Source of the DNA: Mangrovibacterium sp041596335
GTDB lineage: Bacteria > Bacteroidota > Bacteroidia > Bacteroidales > Prolixibacteraceae
Assembly (NCBI RefSeq): GCF_041596335.1
Contig: NZ_JBFHIT010000003.1
Location: forward strand, 62,001 to 126,000
Direction: 5' to 3'
DNA: 64,000 nt
The position numbers and the translations under genes are program-made. This document shows positions 54,833 to 63,528 of this stretch, piece after piece (position 1 is the first letter of the stretch; every line of letters starts with the position of its first letter). Below the pieces are notes generated by a model. The model saw nothing but the letters and a program-made list of their open reading frames with translations, had not been told where the DNA came from and made no database searches.

Positions 54833-56182
54833 ATGAAAGGACTGAACTTATTGGAACGAGCTTTCCGACTCGAGGAGTTGGAGCGAGCACCTTGGGTGCC
54901 TTTTGTTGGCGTTCATGGAGGAAGACTGATTGGGGCCGACGCTGAATCGTACCTGAAAGATGCCGGTTTGCTGAAGGCAGGGATTGAAAAGTCCATTGAA
55001 CTGTACCGACCCGATGGTATTCCCGTAGTTTTTGATCTGCAGGTTGAAGCCGAAATTTTGGGCTGTAAGTTGGTGTGGAGCAAAGAAAATCCACCGGCGG
55101 TAGTTTCTCACCCCTTGCATGAGGGAACTCAACTCAGCAAATTAAAATTGCCGGAGTTGACTGACGGTCGCATCCCTGTAGTGCTTGAAGCTACGCGTGC
55201 CGTGAAAAATGCTCATCCCGATCTGGCTGTTTACGGGCTGATTACGGGGCCTTTCACCTTGGCGCTGCATTTGCTGGGCACCGAAATATTTATGAAGTTG
55301 TTTGAAGACCCTGACTACGTCGCCGAGTTAATGGACTTTTGTACGGATGTGGCTATTCGGTATTCCGAAATGTTACTCGATGCCGGTTGCGACGTGATTG
55401 CAGTGGTTGATCCAATGACCAGCCAAATCGATCCCATGTCGTTTGAGACTTTCGTGAGTCCTTACGTTTCACGAATTTTCGACTTTGTGCGTTCCAAACA
55501 GAGGTACAGTTCCTTTTTTGTGTGTGGACATGCGCAGCAAAATATTGAAGTGATGTGCGACTGCCGCCCGGATAACATTTCCATCGACGAAAATATTCCG
55601 CTCGACTTTGTAAAAGAAATTGCCCTGACCAAAGGAATCAGCTTTGGCGGAAACCTGAAACTGACCAGCGTGCTTTTGTTGGGCAATGAGCTGGACTCGA
55701 AAAAAGAGGCTGTAAGCTGTTTGGATCTAGGCGGAACGAAGGGGTTTATTCTGGCTCCGGGGTGCGACCTGCCAATGGATACACCGGTGCAAAACCTGCA
55801 GGCCGTGACCGAATTGGTGTACAGCGAATATGCCCGACAAGCCACCCGCGAAATGGAACATGCCGGATCGTTGGAACCCATGAGTCTCGATGGTCATTTT
55901 ACACCGGAAAAAGTAGTAGTTGATATTATCACCCTCGATTCGGCCTCGTGTGCGCCTTGTCAGTACATGGTTGAAGCGGTAAAGCATGCAGCATCCGATT
56001 TTGGAGAACAGGTTGAAGTGATTGAACACAAAATCAAAAATATCGACGGTATCCGGATGATGATGGCGCTGGGAGTACAAAATGTACCCACCACCTGTGT
56101 GAACGGGAAAGTCACTTTCATTAGCCAGATACCACCAAAATCTGCCATTGTCGAAGTCATAGAGAAAGAAATGCAGGCATGA
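54833..56182 (+). CDS. UroD/MtaA-family methyltransferase with C-terminal thioredoxin-like domain
   Basis: A 449-residue cytoplasmic protein. Residues about 1-350 are the UroD/MtaA barrel (RAPWVPFVGVHGGRLIGADA, LAVYGLITGPFTLALHLLG, CDVIAVVDPMTSQIDPMSFE, FILAPGCDLPMDTPVQNLQA). MtaA-type enzymes bind zinc through H-x-C and a later Cys; here the first part reads FFVCGHA, with Phe in place of His and a His two residues after the Cys, while the later GCDLP Cys is kept. Residues about 365-449 form a thioredoxin-like domain with a redox-type motif SCAPCQ and the cis-Pro site VQNVPTTCVNGK. The fusion suggests a redox-linked step, perhaps keeping the corrinoid or a thiol acceptor reduced. Start lies four bases after the carrier gene; its end overlaps the GTPase ATG. 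Confidence 0.85.
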   Translation: MKGLNLLERAFRLEELERAPWVPFVGVHGGRLIGADAESYLKDAGLLKAGIEKSIELYRPDGIPVVFDLQVEAEILGCKLVWSKENPPAVVSHPLHEGTQLSKLKLPELTDGRIPVVLEATRAVKNAHPDLAVYGLITGPFTLALHLLGTEIFMKLFEDPDYVAELMDFCTDVAIRYSEMLLDAGCDVIAVVDPMTSQIDPMSFETFVSPYVSRIFDFVRSKQRYSSFFVCGHAQQNIEVMCDCRPDNISIDENIPLDFVKEIALTKGISFGGNLKLTSVLLLGNELDSKKEAVSCLDLGGTKGFILAPGCDLPMDTPVQNLQAVTELVYSEYARQATREMEHAGSLEPMSLDGHFTPEKVVVDIITLDSASCAPCQYMVEAVKHAASDFGEQVEVIEHKIKNIDGIRMMMALGVQNVPTTCVNGKVTFISQIPPKSAIVEVIEKEMQA

Positions 56183-57078
56183 GCATTCCCTTGCAGTTGA
56201 TAACTGGTTTCCTGGGAAGCGGCAAAACGACCTTCCTTCGCCAATACCTGCATGCAACCGCAGGCGGACTGGGGGAGGTCGCCATTATTCAGAATGAATT
56301 TTCGCCGGTCAATATGGACGGGCAAAGCTTGAAAAATGACTTTCAATACGAAATGCTGGAGGTGAATATTGGTTCTGTTTTTTGTGTTTGCTTGCTGGGA
56401 TCGTTCATCGATTCTCTTCGCGCTTTTGCCGAAACTGTAAAACCTGATTTATTGCTGATGGAAGCCTCCGGATTGTCGGACACGTTGGGAGTAGGGCAGG
56501 TCTTTCAATCTCAAAAACTACGCGGGAAAATTTACCTCGACAAAGTATGGTGTTTGGTGGATGCGCTTCATTTCAACAGGGCATCGGCTTTGCGCCTGCG
56601 TCTCGAACACCAAATACGCAGCGCCGACATTGTTGTGCTCACTAAAATGGATTTGTATGAAGGCTCAGTAGAAAAAATTAAGGCCGAAATTCGAACATTA
56701 AATCCTTTTGCCACGTTTGTTCAGGCTGATCACGGACACATTCCCGAATATGGATTGAAAGGTAAACCCCGGTTTTTTCCGGCAGAAAGTCAGGCAGGAG
56801 GTCGTCCCGATGTTGAGTCGGTGGTGATACGCAGTTCGCGTGCAATTCGAAAAGAAGCGTTGATCGGCTTCTTAAAAGGATTGAATGGTCAGTGCATTCG
56901 GGCGAAAGGTTACGTCAGACTCTTTTCGGGGAAACGTGCTTTTTTGCAGACTGTTTTTGATCAGGTTGAATTGTCGGAACTGGAAGAACAGCAGGATTCG
57001 ACCGAGCTGGTTCTCATCGGGAATTTCAACAAAAACACTAACTTACAGGTCAGCTTTGACGAACACTGCCGGTTATGA
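56179..57078 (+). CDS. G3E-family GTPase (CobW/HypB/UreG type)
   Basis: A 299-residue cytoplasmic protein beginning in the ATGA overlap with the upstream stop. Walker A GFLGSGKTT (residues 10-18), Glu in LLLMEASGLSD as the ExxG site, and TKMD (LTKMDLYE) for guanine. The CxCC metal motif of COG0523 proteins is altered to CVCL (Cys69, Cys71) in GSVFCVCLLGSF, so one thiol is missing. The C-terminal part (about 205-299) is a CobW_C-like module. Family members load metals or, in B12 systems, service cobalt cofactors; here it most likely helps install or reactivate the corrinoid on the methyl carrier. Overlaps the next gene by four bases. Confidence 0.88.
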   Translation: MSIPLQLITGFLGSGKTTFLRQYLHATAGGLGEVAIIQNEFSPVNMDGQSLKNDFQYEMLEVNIGSVFCVCLLGSFIDSLRAFAETVKPDLLLMEASGLSDTLGVGQVFQSQKLRGKIYLDKVWCLVDALHFNRASALRLRLEHQIRSADIVVLTKMDLYEGSVEKIKAEIRTLNPFATFVQADHGHIPEYGLKGKPRFFPAESQAGGRPDVESVVIRSSRAIRKEALIGFLKGLNGQCIRAKGYVRLFSGKRAFLQTVFDQVELSELEEQQDSTELVLIGNFNKNTNLQVSFDEHCRL

Positions 57079-57767
57079 TCCACGAACTTTCTTTTGTCTT
57101 TGATGAACTCACGATCGACTACGAGATGATTGCCCGGGAATTGGGCTATCCGTTGTCGGACATGCCCGAGCCTTTTCCGCAATACCTGGAAGAAGCCCGG
57201 CAATTTGCTTTGGCTGTTCCGGATATAGCCGGTTCGTTTTGCCTGATTGACCCGGTTCATTTTTCGGCTGACAAACGAAGTCTGAAACTAGAAGGGATGG
57301 AGTTCCGTGTTGGGAAAACCATCGCTTCGGAATTGGCGAATTCTGAGTCGATCGGCCTGTTTATCTGCACCGCAGGGAAGACTATTAGTGAAGAATCGGA
57401 GCGCATGTTGAAATCGGACGATCCGGTGTATGGTTATGTGCTGAATGTTTTGGGTTCGGCCATTGCCGAGTCTGTTGGGGATCGCGTGCAGGATCTAATT
57501 CGGATTGAAGCCGGCAATAACGGGCTGAAAATAACGAATCGGTACAGTCCCGGTTATTGCCACTGGGATGTGGCCGATCAGCACAAGCTTTTTTCCTTAT
57601 TCCACGGAAAAACTGCCGGCGTCCGGCTCACCGGTTCAGCCTTGATGCATCCCGTAAAATCAATCAGCGGGGTGATTGGAATCGGAGAACAGGTGCAGTT
57701 TCACGATTATCAATGTAATCTTTGTCAGCTTGAGCATTGTTTTTACAGGGGAATGCATTATCAATGA
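57075..57767 (+). CDS. MetH-activation-domain-like protein with C-terminal Cys cluster
   Basis: A 230-residue cytoplasmic protein. The region about 60-205 resembles the reactivation domain of B12-dependent methionine synthase: LNVLGSAIAESVGDRVQD, then NRYSPGYCHWDVADQHKLFS, the counterpart of the RPxPGY S-adenosylmethionine-binding loop, and MHPVKSISGVIGIG. In MetH this domain uses S-adenosylmethionine and reducing power to rescue oxidised cob(II)alamin. The stand-alone form ends with YQCNLCQLEHCFYRG, holding Cys214, Cys217 and Cys222, a likely iron-sulfur or metal site for electron delivery. As last gene of the operon it should reactivate the corrinoid carrier. Followed by a hairpin terminator. 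Confidence 0.85.
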   Translation: MIHELSFVFDELTIDYEMIARELGYPLSDMPEPFPQYLEEARQFALAVPDIAGSFCLIDPVHFSADKRSLKLEGMEFRVGKTIASELANSESIGLFICTAGKTISEESERMLKSDDPVYGYVLNVLGSAIAESVGDRVQDLIRIEAGNNGLKITNRYSPGYCHWDVADQHKLFSLFHGKTAGVRLTGSALMHPVKSISGVIGIGEQVQFHDYQCNLCQLEHCFYRGMHYQ

Positions 57768-57795
57768 GTCCTGTGATTCGGAGGTTTTTTTTTGC

Positions 57796-57839
57796 GAAAA
57801 GCCTCATGAACACGAAAAATTCGATCCAAGAGGCTTTTC
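57796..57839. terminator. Bidirectional hairpin between convergent operons
   Basis: GAAAAGCCTC (57796-57805) pairs perfectly with GAGGCTTTTC (57830-57839), 24-base loop that contains its own small CGAA/TTCG hairpin. A nine-base T-run at 57785-57793 precedes it. It can end both the corrinoid operon and the minus-strand DUF1593 gene. Confidence 0.7.
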
Positions 57840-57859
57840 TATAAGTATGGAATGGTATC

Positions 57860-59173
57860 CTATTCTTTTGGAATCCGGCACCTGTCCATGCGTCTGGCAA
57901 AATCTTGTAGAAATTCCTCGCGCCAGCGGCTCACTGTTTTGGCGCCAATATGGTTGCCTTCAATATAGTCTGGAGATGGAATGTCGGTCCACCAATTTGG
58001 ATATTTGTCGGAGACTTGTGTCGCTATTTCGGGGGCGGGTATAAATACAGAAACCACTCCGGTTGAACCATTCAGTTCGGTCACGTTACTCTCAATTTCA
58101 AATTTGAACAGGCCATCTGCTTTCGGCGAATAGCGAAAACGCAGCGTGTTGTCGGGTGCAAAATAACCACGCAGGGCTTGATTGTCGACTTTCAGAAATG
58201 CCTCGGGCTGTTCGGGCAGTTTACCATTAATCGGCAGCGCCAGTTCCATGATGGCAAATTCCTGAATGCTGTCGTTCTCGGTCGGCATACGGTCGAACAG
58301 GTAAAAAGGACGTTCCCAGGCCCGAACATATTGTCCGCCCCAGCATGGCTGCGTGGGATCTTCGGGATTGGGGCTATTTAGTAACCAGGCAAGCGATGGC
58401 GTATCACCCATTTTGATGGTGCCTTCCAGTTGGGTCATGAAGAAATTGGCCATCGCGCCGCGGCCTGCAATATATTTCTCCGGGAAGCTGGTGTTGCTCC
58501 ACTCGTCGGATTGATTGCCACCGGTAAACCAGCCACGATAGGTGGCATTCGACTCAATTATCCAGAGATTCGGAAAGCTATCGACAATGTACTGATAAGC
58601 ATCCGGTGTCCATTTTTTATTGGGACCTCCAATGTAATACACACGCAGTTTTGGTAGAATATCGGGAGCATCGTGCAGCGCCTGGGCCAAATCTTCAATA
58701 CCGCCCCAAACCAACACATAAAGTGGACGCGGGTCTTCGCGGCGGGCACATGTAATGATCCATTCAGAACCTTCTGTCGGACTCCCAACCCCGGTGTAAT
58801 CTGCAACTGCTGTTGCTCCTTGTTTGCTAATGCTGCTTAGGGAGTCTGCCGTAGGATAGTTGCCGGAATAACTGACCAAATTCGGATAATCTTTCTCGTA
58901 CTGATCAATGACGTCCAGAATATTCTTTTTACCTCCCAGCCCGAATGGCGAGGAGATGATCCCCTCCAGATCGATGGTGTCGGCATATAAAAACAGGTGG
59001 ATCATGGATTGAAAATCATCCGGATCGGTTCCGCCAATATCAGACGAAACGATGATCCGGTAGCGGGATTCCGGAGTGCTTTTAGCTTCCTTTTGTGAAC
59101 TGCACGATTCGATGATAAAAATGCCCGAAAGCAGCAGGCTAAAGGCGATGAAGAGCTTCTTGGTTGTTCTCAT
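57860..59173 (-). CDS. DUF1593 (nucleoside-hydrolase-like) lipoprotein
   Basis: Start set at the ATG whose complement is 59171-59173, because a lipoprotein signal follows (MRTTKKLFIAFSLLLSGIFI, Cys26 in ESCSS); the upstream in-frame extension runs into the neighbouring gene and has no signal character. The 437-residue protein carries the nucleoside-hydrolase-like DxxGTDPDD pattern (SSDIGGTDPDDFQS), DLEGIISSPFG, LYVLVWGGIEDLAQALHDAP and KMGDTPSLAWLLN. DUF1593 proteins recur in plant-polysaccharide loci of Bacteroidota; they may cleave a glycosidic bond by the metal-dependent nucleoside-hydrolase fold, but activity is unproven. It is paired with a paralogue eight bases upstream. Confidence 0.75.
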   Translation of the reverse strand: MRTTKKLFIAFSLLLSGIFIIESCSSQKEAKSTPESRYRIIVSSDIGGTDPDDFQSMIHLFLYADTIDLEGIISSPFGLGGKKNILDVIDQYEKDYPNLVSYSGNYPTADSLSSISKQGATAVADYTGVGSPTEGSEWIITCARREDPRPLYVLVWGGIEDLAQALHDAPDILPKLRVYYIGGPNKKWTPDAYQYIVDSFPNLWIIESNATYRGWFTGGNQSDEWSNTSFPEKYIAGRGAMANFFMTQLEGTIKMGDTPSLAWLLNSPNPEDPTQPCWGGQYVRAWERPFYLFDRMPTENDSIQEFAIMELALPINGKLPEQPEAFLKVDNQALRGYFAPDNTLRFRYSPKADGLFKFEIESNVTELNGSTGVVSVFIPAPEIATQVSDKYPNWWTDIPSPDYIEGNHIGAKTVSRWREEFLQDFARRMDRCRIPKE

Positions 59174-59181
59174 GTCTGAAA

Positions 59182-60630
59182 TTATTTTACGTTGACAATG
59201 ATTCGCTTGTAGCGGGTTAATCGCGGGGTTCCATGGTCGGTTACTTCCAAAATTAGGTGTATTGTTCCCACCCCGGGTTCCATTATCCGCGAAGTTGGCA
59301 CCGTAAACCAAGCCTTTTGCTGATCAAAATTTCTAATTTCAATTGGTTGTCCGCTGCGGGCACTTGATACAGGGAAAGTACCGGCTTCGGCGTAGCAAAA
59401 CCAATTGTACGACAGAGCATCGCCATCGGGATCGGACGAACCGACCGCGCTTAATTCTATGCGGTCGCCTTTTCTAGCTTCGATGAGTTTTTCTCCCTCA
59501 ATTTTTACAACCGGAGGATGGTTGGCTTTTTCAACCGGCAGAATGGTCCAGTCCATCCGGGCTGCAAAGTCGTTTTGATAAGCTTCGCGCCAGCGCCAGA
59601 TGGTTTCGTGGTTGCCATCGTGCCAGCGGCCATCAGTGCCCAAAACTTCATCGTCGGCATCCGACCAGATTGACCGGATTTCAGGATAAAGGTGCCATTT
59701 CTGCATGCGTGGTGTGTACAATTCGTAACGTCCGCCCCATCCGCCCCAATCGGGATGTTCGGGGTCACTCAAGCCATTGCCGATCAGATTCAAAAAGGAG
59801 GGTGTATCGCCTTCCATTAAAAATTCCCAGTCCGGGTATTCAGCACCAAGCGGACCTTTCCGGCGAATGTTCTTTTCGAGCCATTCGTTGGAAACCAACG
59901 TAAAATCGGCACCGTCGCAACGGGCGTGAAAGAAGTCGCCGCTGATGCCGCTCCAGGTGGCATGGTGGTATCCGCCTCCGGCATTAAAACCCGGACTCAC
60001 GATATAAAACAGATCCGGGAATTCTTTGCGGATCCAGGGGCCGCTATCGTCCTGGTCGGAAATGGTGTAAACCCGCAGTTTGGATACAAATTTTTTCAAT
60101 TCAGCCGGAGAACGGCTTTCCCGTACTTTCCAAAGTGCCTGAGCCAAAACATTGGGGCCGCCCCAGGCCGTTACCCATAGCGGACGTGGGTCGGTTTGGT
60201 CAACTGCCTGAATCAGCGCTTCTGATGCCGGAGAATCTTTCCCTTCGCCAACGGCTAACATACCATATTGGGGAAGTCCTTCGGTAATTTTGGAAAGAAT
60301 AGTTTCACCGGTCGGAAAACCGGGTTCGTGTTTTTCCAGGTTGTCGCGTACTTTTCCATAAGCTTCGGCAATTTTCCGGATTCGTTCGGGCGCCACTCTG
60401 TTTTTCTGGTGAATAGAGGTAGTGGCTGCCAATCCTTCAACATCATACTGATTGGCATAAACCAGAAACCGAACCATCGACATGGCATCGTCGGGTTCGT
60501 TTTCAATGTCGGTTAACACGAATACCCGAGGTTTATCAAGACCGGAAGCTGATGTAAACACCAATGTAAGCGCGATCAAAAGCAAATTTCTCAAAGCTCT
60601 TTTCGATAAGGAAATCAATAGGTTATGCAT
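59182..60630 (-). CDS. DUF1593 (nucleoside-hydrolase-like) exported protein
   Basis: A 482-residue protein with a signal peptide (ALRNLLLIALTLVFTSASG). The N-terminal domain (about 32-350) has the same plan as its downstream paralogue: FVLTDIENEPDDAMSMVRFL, DVEGLAATTSIHQK, LWVTAWGGPNVLAQALWK and EGDTPSFLNLIGNGL; the motif is DxENEPDD in place of DxGGTDPDD. A C-terminal PKD/Ig-like domain (about 385-482: VGSSDPDGDALSYNWFCYAE) is extra. The two paralogues probably act on related linkages or as a pair. Sits 18 bases after the PL1 gene on the minus strand. Confidence 0.75.
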   Translation of the reverse strand: MHNLLISLSKRALRNLLLIALTLVFTSASGLDKPRVFVLTDIENEPDDAMSMVRFLVYANQYDVEGLAATTSIHQKNRVAPERIRKIAEAYGKVRDNLEKHEPGFPTGETILSKITEGLPQYGMLAVGEGKDSPASEALIQAVDQTDPRPLWVTAWGGPNVLAQALWKVRESRSPAELKKFVSKLRVYTISDQDDSGPWIRKEFPDLFYIVSPGFNAGGGYHHATWSGISGDFFHARCDGADFTLVSNEWLEKNIRRKGPLGAEYPDWEFLMEGDTPSFLNLIGNGLSDPEHPDWGGWGGRYELYTPRMQKWHLYPEIRSIWSDADDEVLGTDGRWHDGNHETIWRWREAYQNDFAARMDWTILPVEKANHPPVVKIEGEKLIEARKGDRIELSAVGSSDPDGDALSYNWFCYAEAGTFPVSSARSGQPIEIRNFDQQKAWFTVPTSRIMEPGVGTIHLILEVTDHGTPRLTRYKRIIVNVK

Positions 60631-60648
60631 GGTTCAAACTTTAAATTT

Positions 60649-62052
60649 TTAATCAATGCTGTTCAGGTATTTCTCCAACATCGTGTATCCGTCTTCTCCA
60701 GTTTTATTTCGGTCTGCTGCATCGTTGGGGTTAAGTTTATTCATTGTTTCCCAAGCATCGGGCATACCATCATGATCGGCGTCATCCGGGGCAGGAGCGC
60801 TTTTTAGTTCAGGCCATCCGCCCACATCATTCTGTGAATCAATAATACCACACTTCTTCGACGGATCAGCTACTTTATGATCCTTTTCATAGGTCGACCC
60901 TTCGTGAGTTGCATAACCATTTCGAACTTCGTCGATCGTCCGAAGATCTACTGTGTCGCGTTTTGGCAATGTAGTTCCGGCGTTTTTAAGAACAGCAGTA
61001 AAAGCGTCTTCAGGAGTTTGCTGATTGATTGCCATTGCCGGCCATGGTACATTCAGTTTAAGGCCTTCCAGGTATTCACTGCCATCCTGTGGCTGAACGC
61101 CTCCCAGCCAGTTATTTGCTGACACCCATGGGTTTCCTTCGACTATGTTGCCTGAAATATACCATTTGCCATAATCGTCTGCCCTGTTTCTAGACCAGGG
61201 AGCTGCTATGCGGTGAGCAATTTGACCCGGTTCCGTGGCAGGTCCGGCTTTGTAGTAGTTTGCTACCATGTTGATGGTAGCGGAGTTAAATTTGTCAGAT
61301 GCACCCACCTGGACAACTTCTCCTCCATATGTTGACTCGTACCCCCAGTTGTAAACCACGTTGTTTCGGTAATCAACATTACCACAACCTGAAGCAAAGC
61401 GGGGATTACGATTGGAATGACTGGCAATTAAATTGTGATGAAAGGTGCTGTAGTCAGATCCCCAGATACCGCCAAAGCCGTGGTTGCCTTTGTGATGGTT
61501 GGACTTGTAAAGACTTTCTGAAATTATACACCACTGGACGGTCAAATTCTTACCGTGGTACACCGACATGGTTTCATCGATACTCCAGCTTGCAGACACG
61601 TGATCTAAAATAAGATTTGTAGTGAACCGGCTGCTTATTGCATCGGTCTCGTCTCCCGATTCATCTCCCAGTCGAACCCGAATATAACGAACAATAACCT
61701 CGTCAGCATCGATTAAAAGAGGTCGACCTCGCAGGGTAATTCCATCTCCCGGTGCAGTTTGCCCGGCAATGGTGATGTTCGGATTTTTAATACTCAGGTT
61801 GCTATCCAGTTTTATTGTGCCTGAAACGCGGAATACAACTGTCCTTGGGCCCTCAGCTTCAACAGCTGCACGAAGGCTACCTTCTCCTGAATCATTGAGA
61901 TTGGTAACTTCATAAACGGTTCCACCGCGTCCTCCAACAGTATATTTCCCGTAACCTTCGGCGGTTGGGAATGCCAGTTGCTGGCTAAAACCAAATAAAG
62001 GGACGAGAAATAAAATGACGAGGATTATAGGATTACTAAGGTACTTGTTCAT
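60649..62052 (-). CDS. PL1-type pectate lyase, exported
   Basis: Start at the ATG complementary to 62050-62052, where the signal peptide begins (MNKYLSNPIILVILFLVPLF); an ATG 16 codons upstream adds a charged stretch overlapping the GH105 end. The 467-residue protein has the mature start QLAFPTAEGYGKYTVGGRGG and VTNLNDSGEGSLRAAVEAEG, then ITIAGQTAPGDGITLRG, LILDHVSASWSIDETMS and the arginine strand HSNRNPRFASG, closest of the four paralogues to the classic RxPR pattern of pectate lyases. The calcium tail DADHDGMPDAWETMNKLNP ends it. It lies between GH105 and DUF1593 genes in one minus-strand run. Confidence 0.88.
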   Translation of the reverse strand: MNKYLSNPIILVILFLVPLFGFSQQLAFPTAEGYGKYTVGGRGGTVYEVTNLNDSGEGSLRAAVEAEGPRTVVFRVSGTIKLDSNLSIKNPNITIAGQTAPGDGITLRGRPLLIDADEVIVRYIRVRLGDESGDETDAISSRFTTNLILDHVSASWSIDETMSVYHGKNLTVQWCIISESLYKSNHHKGNHGFGGIWGSDYSTFHHNLIASHSNRNPRFASGCGNVDYRNNVVYNWGYESTYGGEVVQVGASDKFNSATINMVANYYKAGPATEPGQIAHRIAAPWSRNRADDYGKWYISGNIVEGNPWVSANNWLGGVQPQDGSEYLEGLKLNVPWPAMAINQQTPEDAFTAVLKNAGTTLPKRDTVDLRTIDEVRNGYATHEGSTYEKDHKVADPSKKCGIIDSQNDVGGWPELKSAPAPDDADHDGMPDAWETMNKLNPNDAADRNKTGEDGYTMLEKYLNSID

Positions 62053-62077
62053 AATGATTAATTTAGATGGTAAAAAT

Positions 62078-63493
62078 CTACTCTTTTGCTGGCCACTCAC
62101 TTTTTAGCAGAAAGTGAAAAGTACTGTTGATCGCACCAAAATTAGTTTCAATTATTTCAATTTTGTCATTTTGCAACAGTCGAATCATTTCGGCGCCGGC
62201 ATAAAGTACGGGGCCATAACCGTGCGTCGCATAGATGCTTTTGCCCCGATGATAGTAGTAAGTGTTGTCGTGTGCGAAAGTTGTGCCTTCGCAGGTTCCG
62301 TCAACCGCTCCGTTTGCAAGCACCCGCGACCGGGTGGCATTCCAGCCCGTAACGGCAACGGGGCCGTACACGTGGCTAATCCATCCTTCGTTTATGCCTT
62401 TGGCAATGGCATAAGTAAACATGGCAGTACACGATGTCTCGGTGTAGCTGTCGTTCTTATCCAGCAGATTATGCCAGAACCCATCGCCATCCTGCAAGTT
62501 GGCCAGGCTGCGCACCATCGACCGGTATATGTGTAGAATTTCATCCCGGCCCTCGTAATTTTCAGGCAAAATACTCAATACTTCGGCCATCGACATTAAA
62601 GTCCAGCCATTGGCACGTCCCCAGTAAAAGCGCGGGTCGTAGTCGCCCGAAGTTACATTCCAGCCATGATCAAACAATTCCATTTCAGGAATGTAAAGCC
62701 TCCCGGCCATTTGAAGCACCTGTTTGACCGCATCATCAAAATACTTGTTGTCACCGGTCAGAACACCCATATTGATTAGAAATGGAACACTCATATACAT
62801 ATCGTCGGCCCAGACCGACTCGTATTGCGGCCGGTTTCTAGCCAGGGTTCCGTCTTCCAAACGAAACTGGTTATGTGAAATGTGTTCTGCTGTCCGGTTG
62901 ATCAAATTCAGATAGCTGTCATTTTTCGTTTTTAAATAGGTTTTAATCAATGAAGCGCCAATTGAGCCGCAATCGTCCAACGCCTCGAAATCCAAAATCC
63001 GACCCCAGCTGCCAATCTTTTCACTGTTGATTTTGTCGGCATTTTGCTGAAAATAGGGTAGGTTCTGAACGACATAATCGAAGAACTTGACGTTGTCGCC
63101 GACGAAGGCTTGGTCGCCTGTCACTTTGCTGATATAGTCGAACGCTGAAAGAACAACTCCGTGTGTGTACGAATATTCGCCCGAAAAACCGGGCGATGGC
63201 ACAGCATTCGGGTTGAATGTGGTGAAATCGGTAATTTTTTTACCGGTTTGGGAATCAACAATGGTTTGCGGGCTGGTTGATTCATAGTACATTTTTACCC
63301 TGTTTAAAACATCTTTCACGCCTTCGGGTGTGGGCAGGACGTATGGAATTTCATATTCCGGAACACGACCCGGTGCATCTTCCTGAGCAAGCAATGGTTT
63401 ATTGATTCCGGCTACAAGAATTAGAATCAAACCAATTTGGTACATCAAACGAGTCGTTGTATTTAAGGGTTGTTTCAATTTTAAATTCTTCAT
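62078..63493 (-). CDS. GH105 family unsaturated rhamnogalacturonyl/galacturonyl hydrolase, exported
   Basis: A 471-residue protein with a signal segment (about 17-36, LMYQIGLILILVAGINKPLL). GH105 (alpha/alpha)6-barrel marks: LDDCGS (Asp173/174), VWADDMYMSVPFL (Asp230/231, the family's catalytic-acid region), HGW (276-278), WGRANGW (291-297) and SCTAMFTYAIAKGINEG. Family enzymes hydrate the 4,5-double bond of the unsaturated uronic acid left by pectate or rhamnogalacturonan lyases and so release the ring-opened uronate. It follows directly on the action of the four PL1 lyases encoded in the window. The signal peptide places it in the periplasm. Confidence 0.92.
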   Translation of the reverse strand: MKNLKLKQPLNTTTRLMYQIGLILILVAGINKPLLAQEDAPGRVPEYEIPYVLPTPEGVKDVLNRVKMYYESTSPQTIVDSQTGKKITDFTTFNPNAVPSPGFSGEYSYTHGVVLSAFDYISKVTGDQAFVGDNVKFFDYVVQNLPYFQQNADKINSEKIGSWGRILDFEALDDCGSIGASLIKTYLKTKNDSYLNLINRTAEHISHNQFRLEDGTLARNRPQYESVWADDMYMSVPFLINMGVLTGDNKYFDDAVKQVLQMAGRLYIPEMELFDHGWNVTSGDYDPRFYWGRANGWTLMSMAEVLSILPENYEGRDEILHIYRSMVRSLANLQDGDGFWHNLLDKNDSYTETSCTAMFTYAIAKGINEGWISHVYGPVAVTGWNATRSRVLANGAVDGTCEGTTFAHDNTYYYHRGKSIYATHGYGPVLYAGAEMIRLLQNDKIEIIETNFGAINSTFHFLLKSEWPAKE

Positions 63494-63528
63494 TGTATTT
63501 TTTTTCTTTAATAATTTATGTTTTCCAT

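Noticed and set aside
59174..59311. N-terminal extension of the DUF1593 lipoprotein into the neighbouring gene
   Set aside because: The extension overlaps the paralogue's coding end and destroys the lipoprotein signal; the start at 59173 is better.
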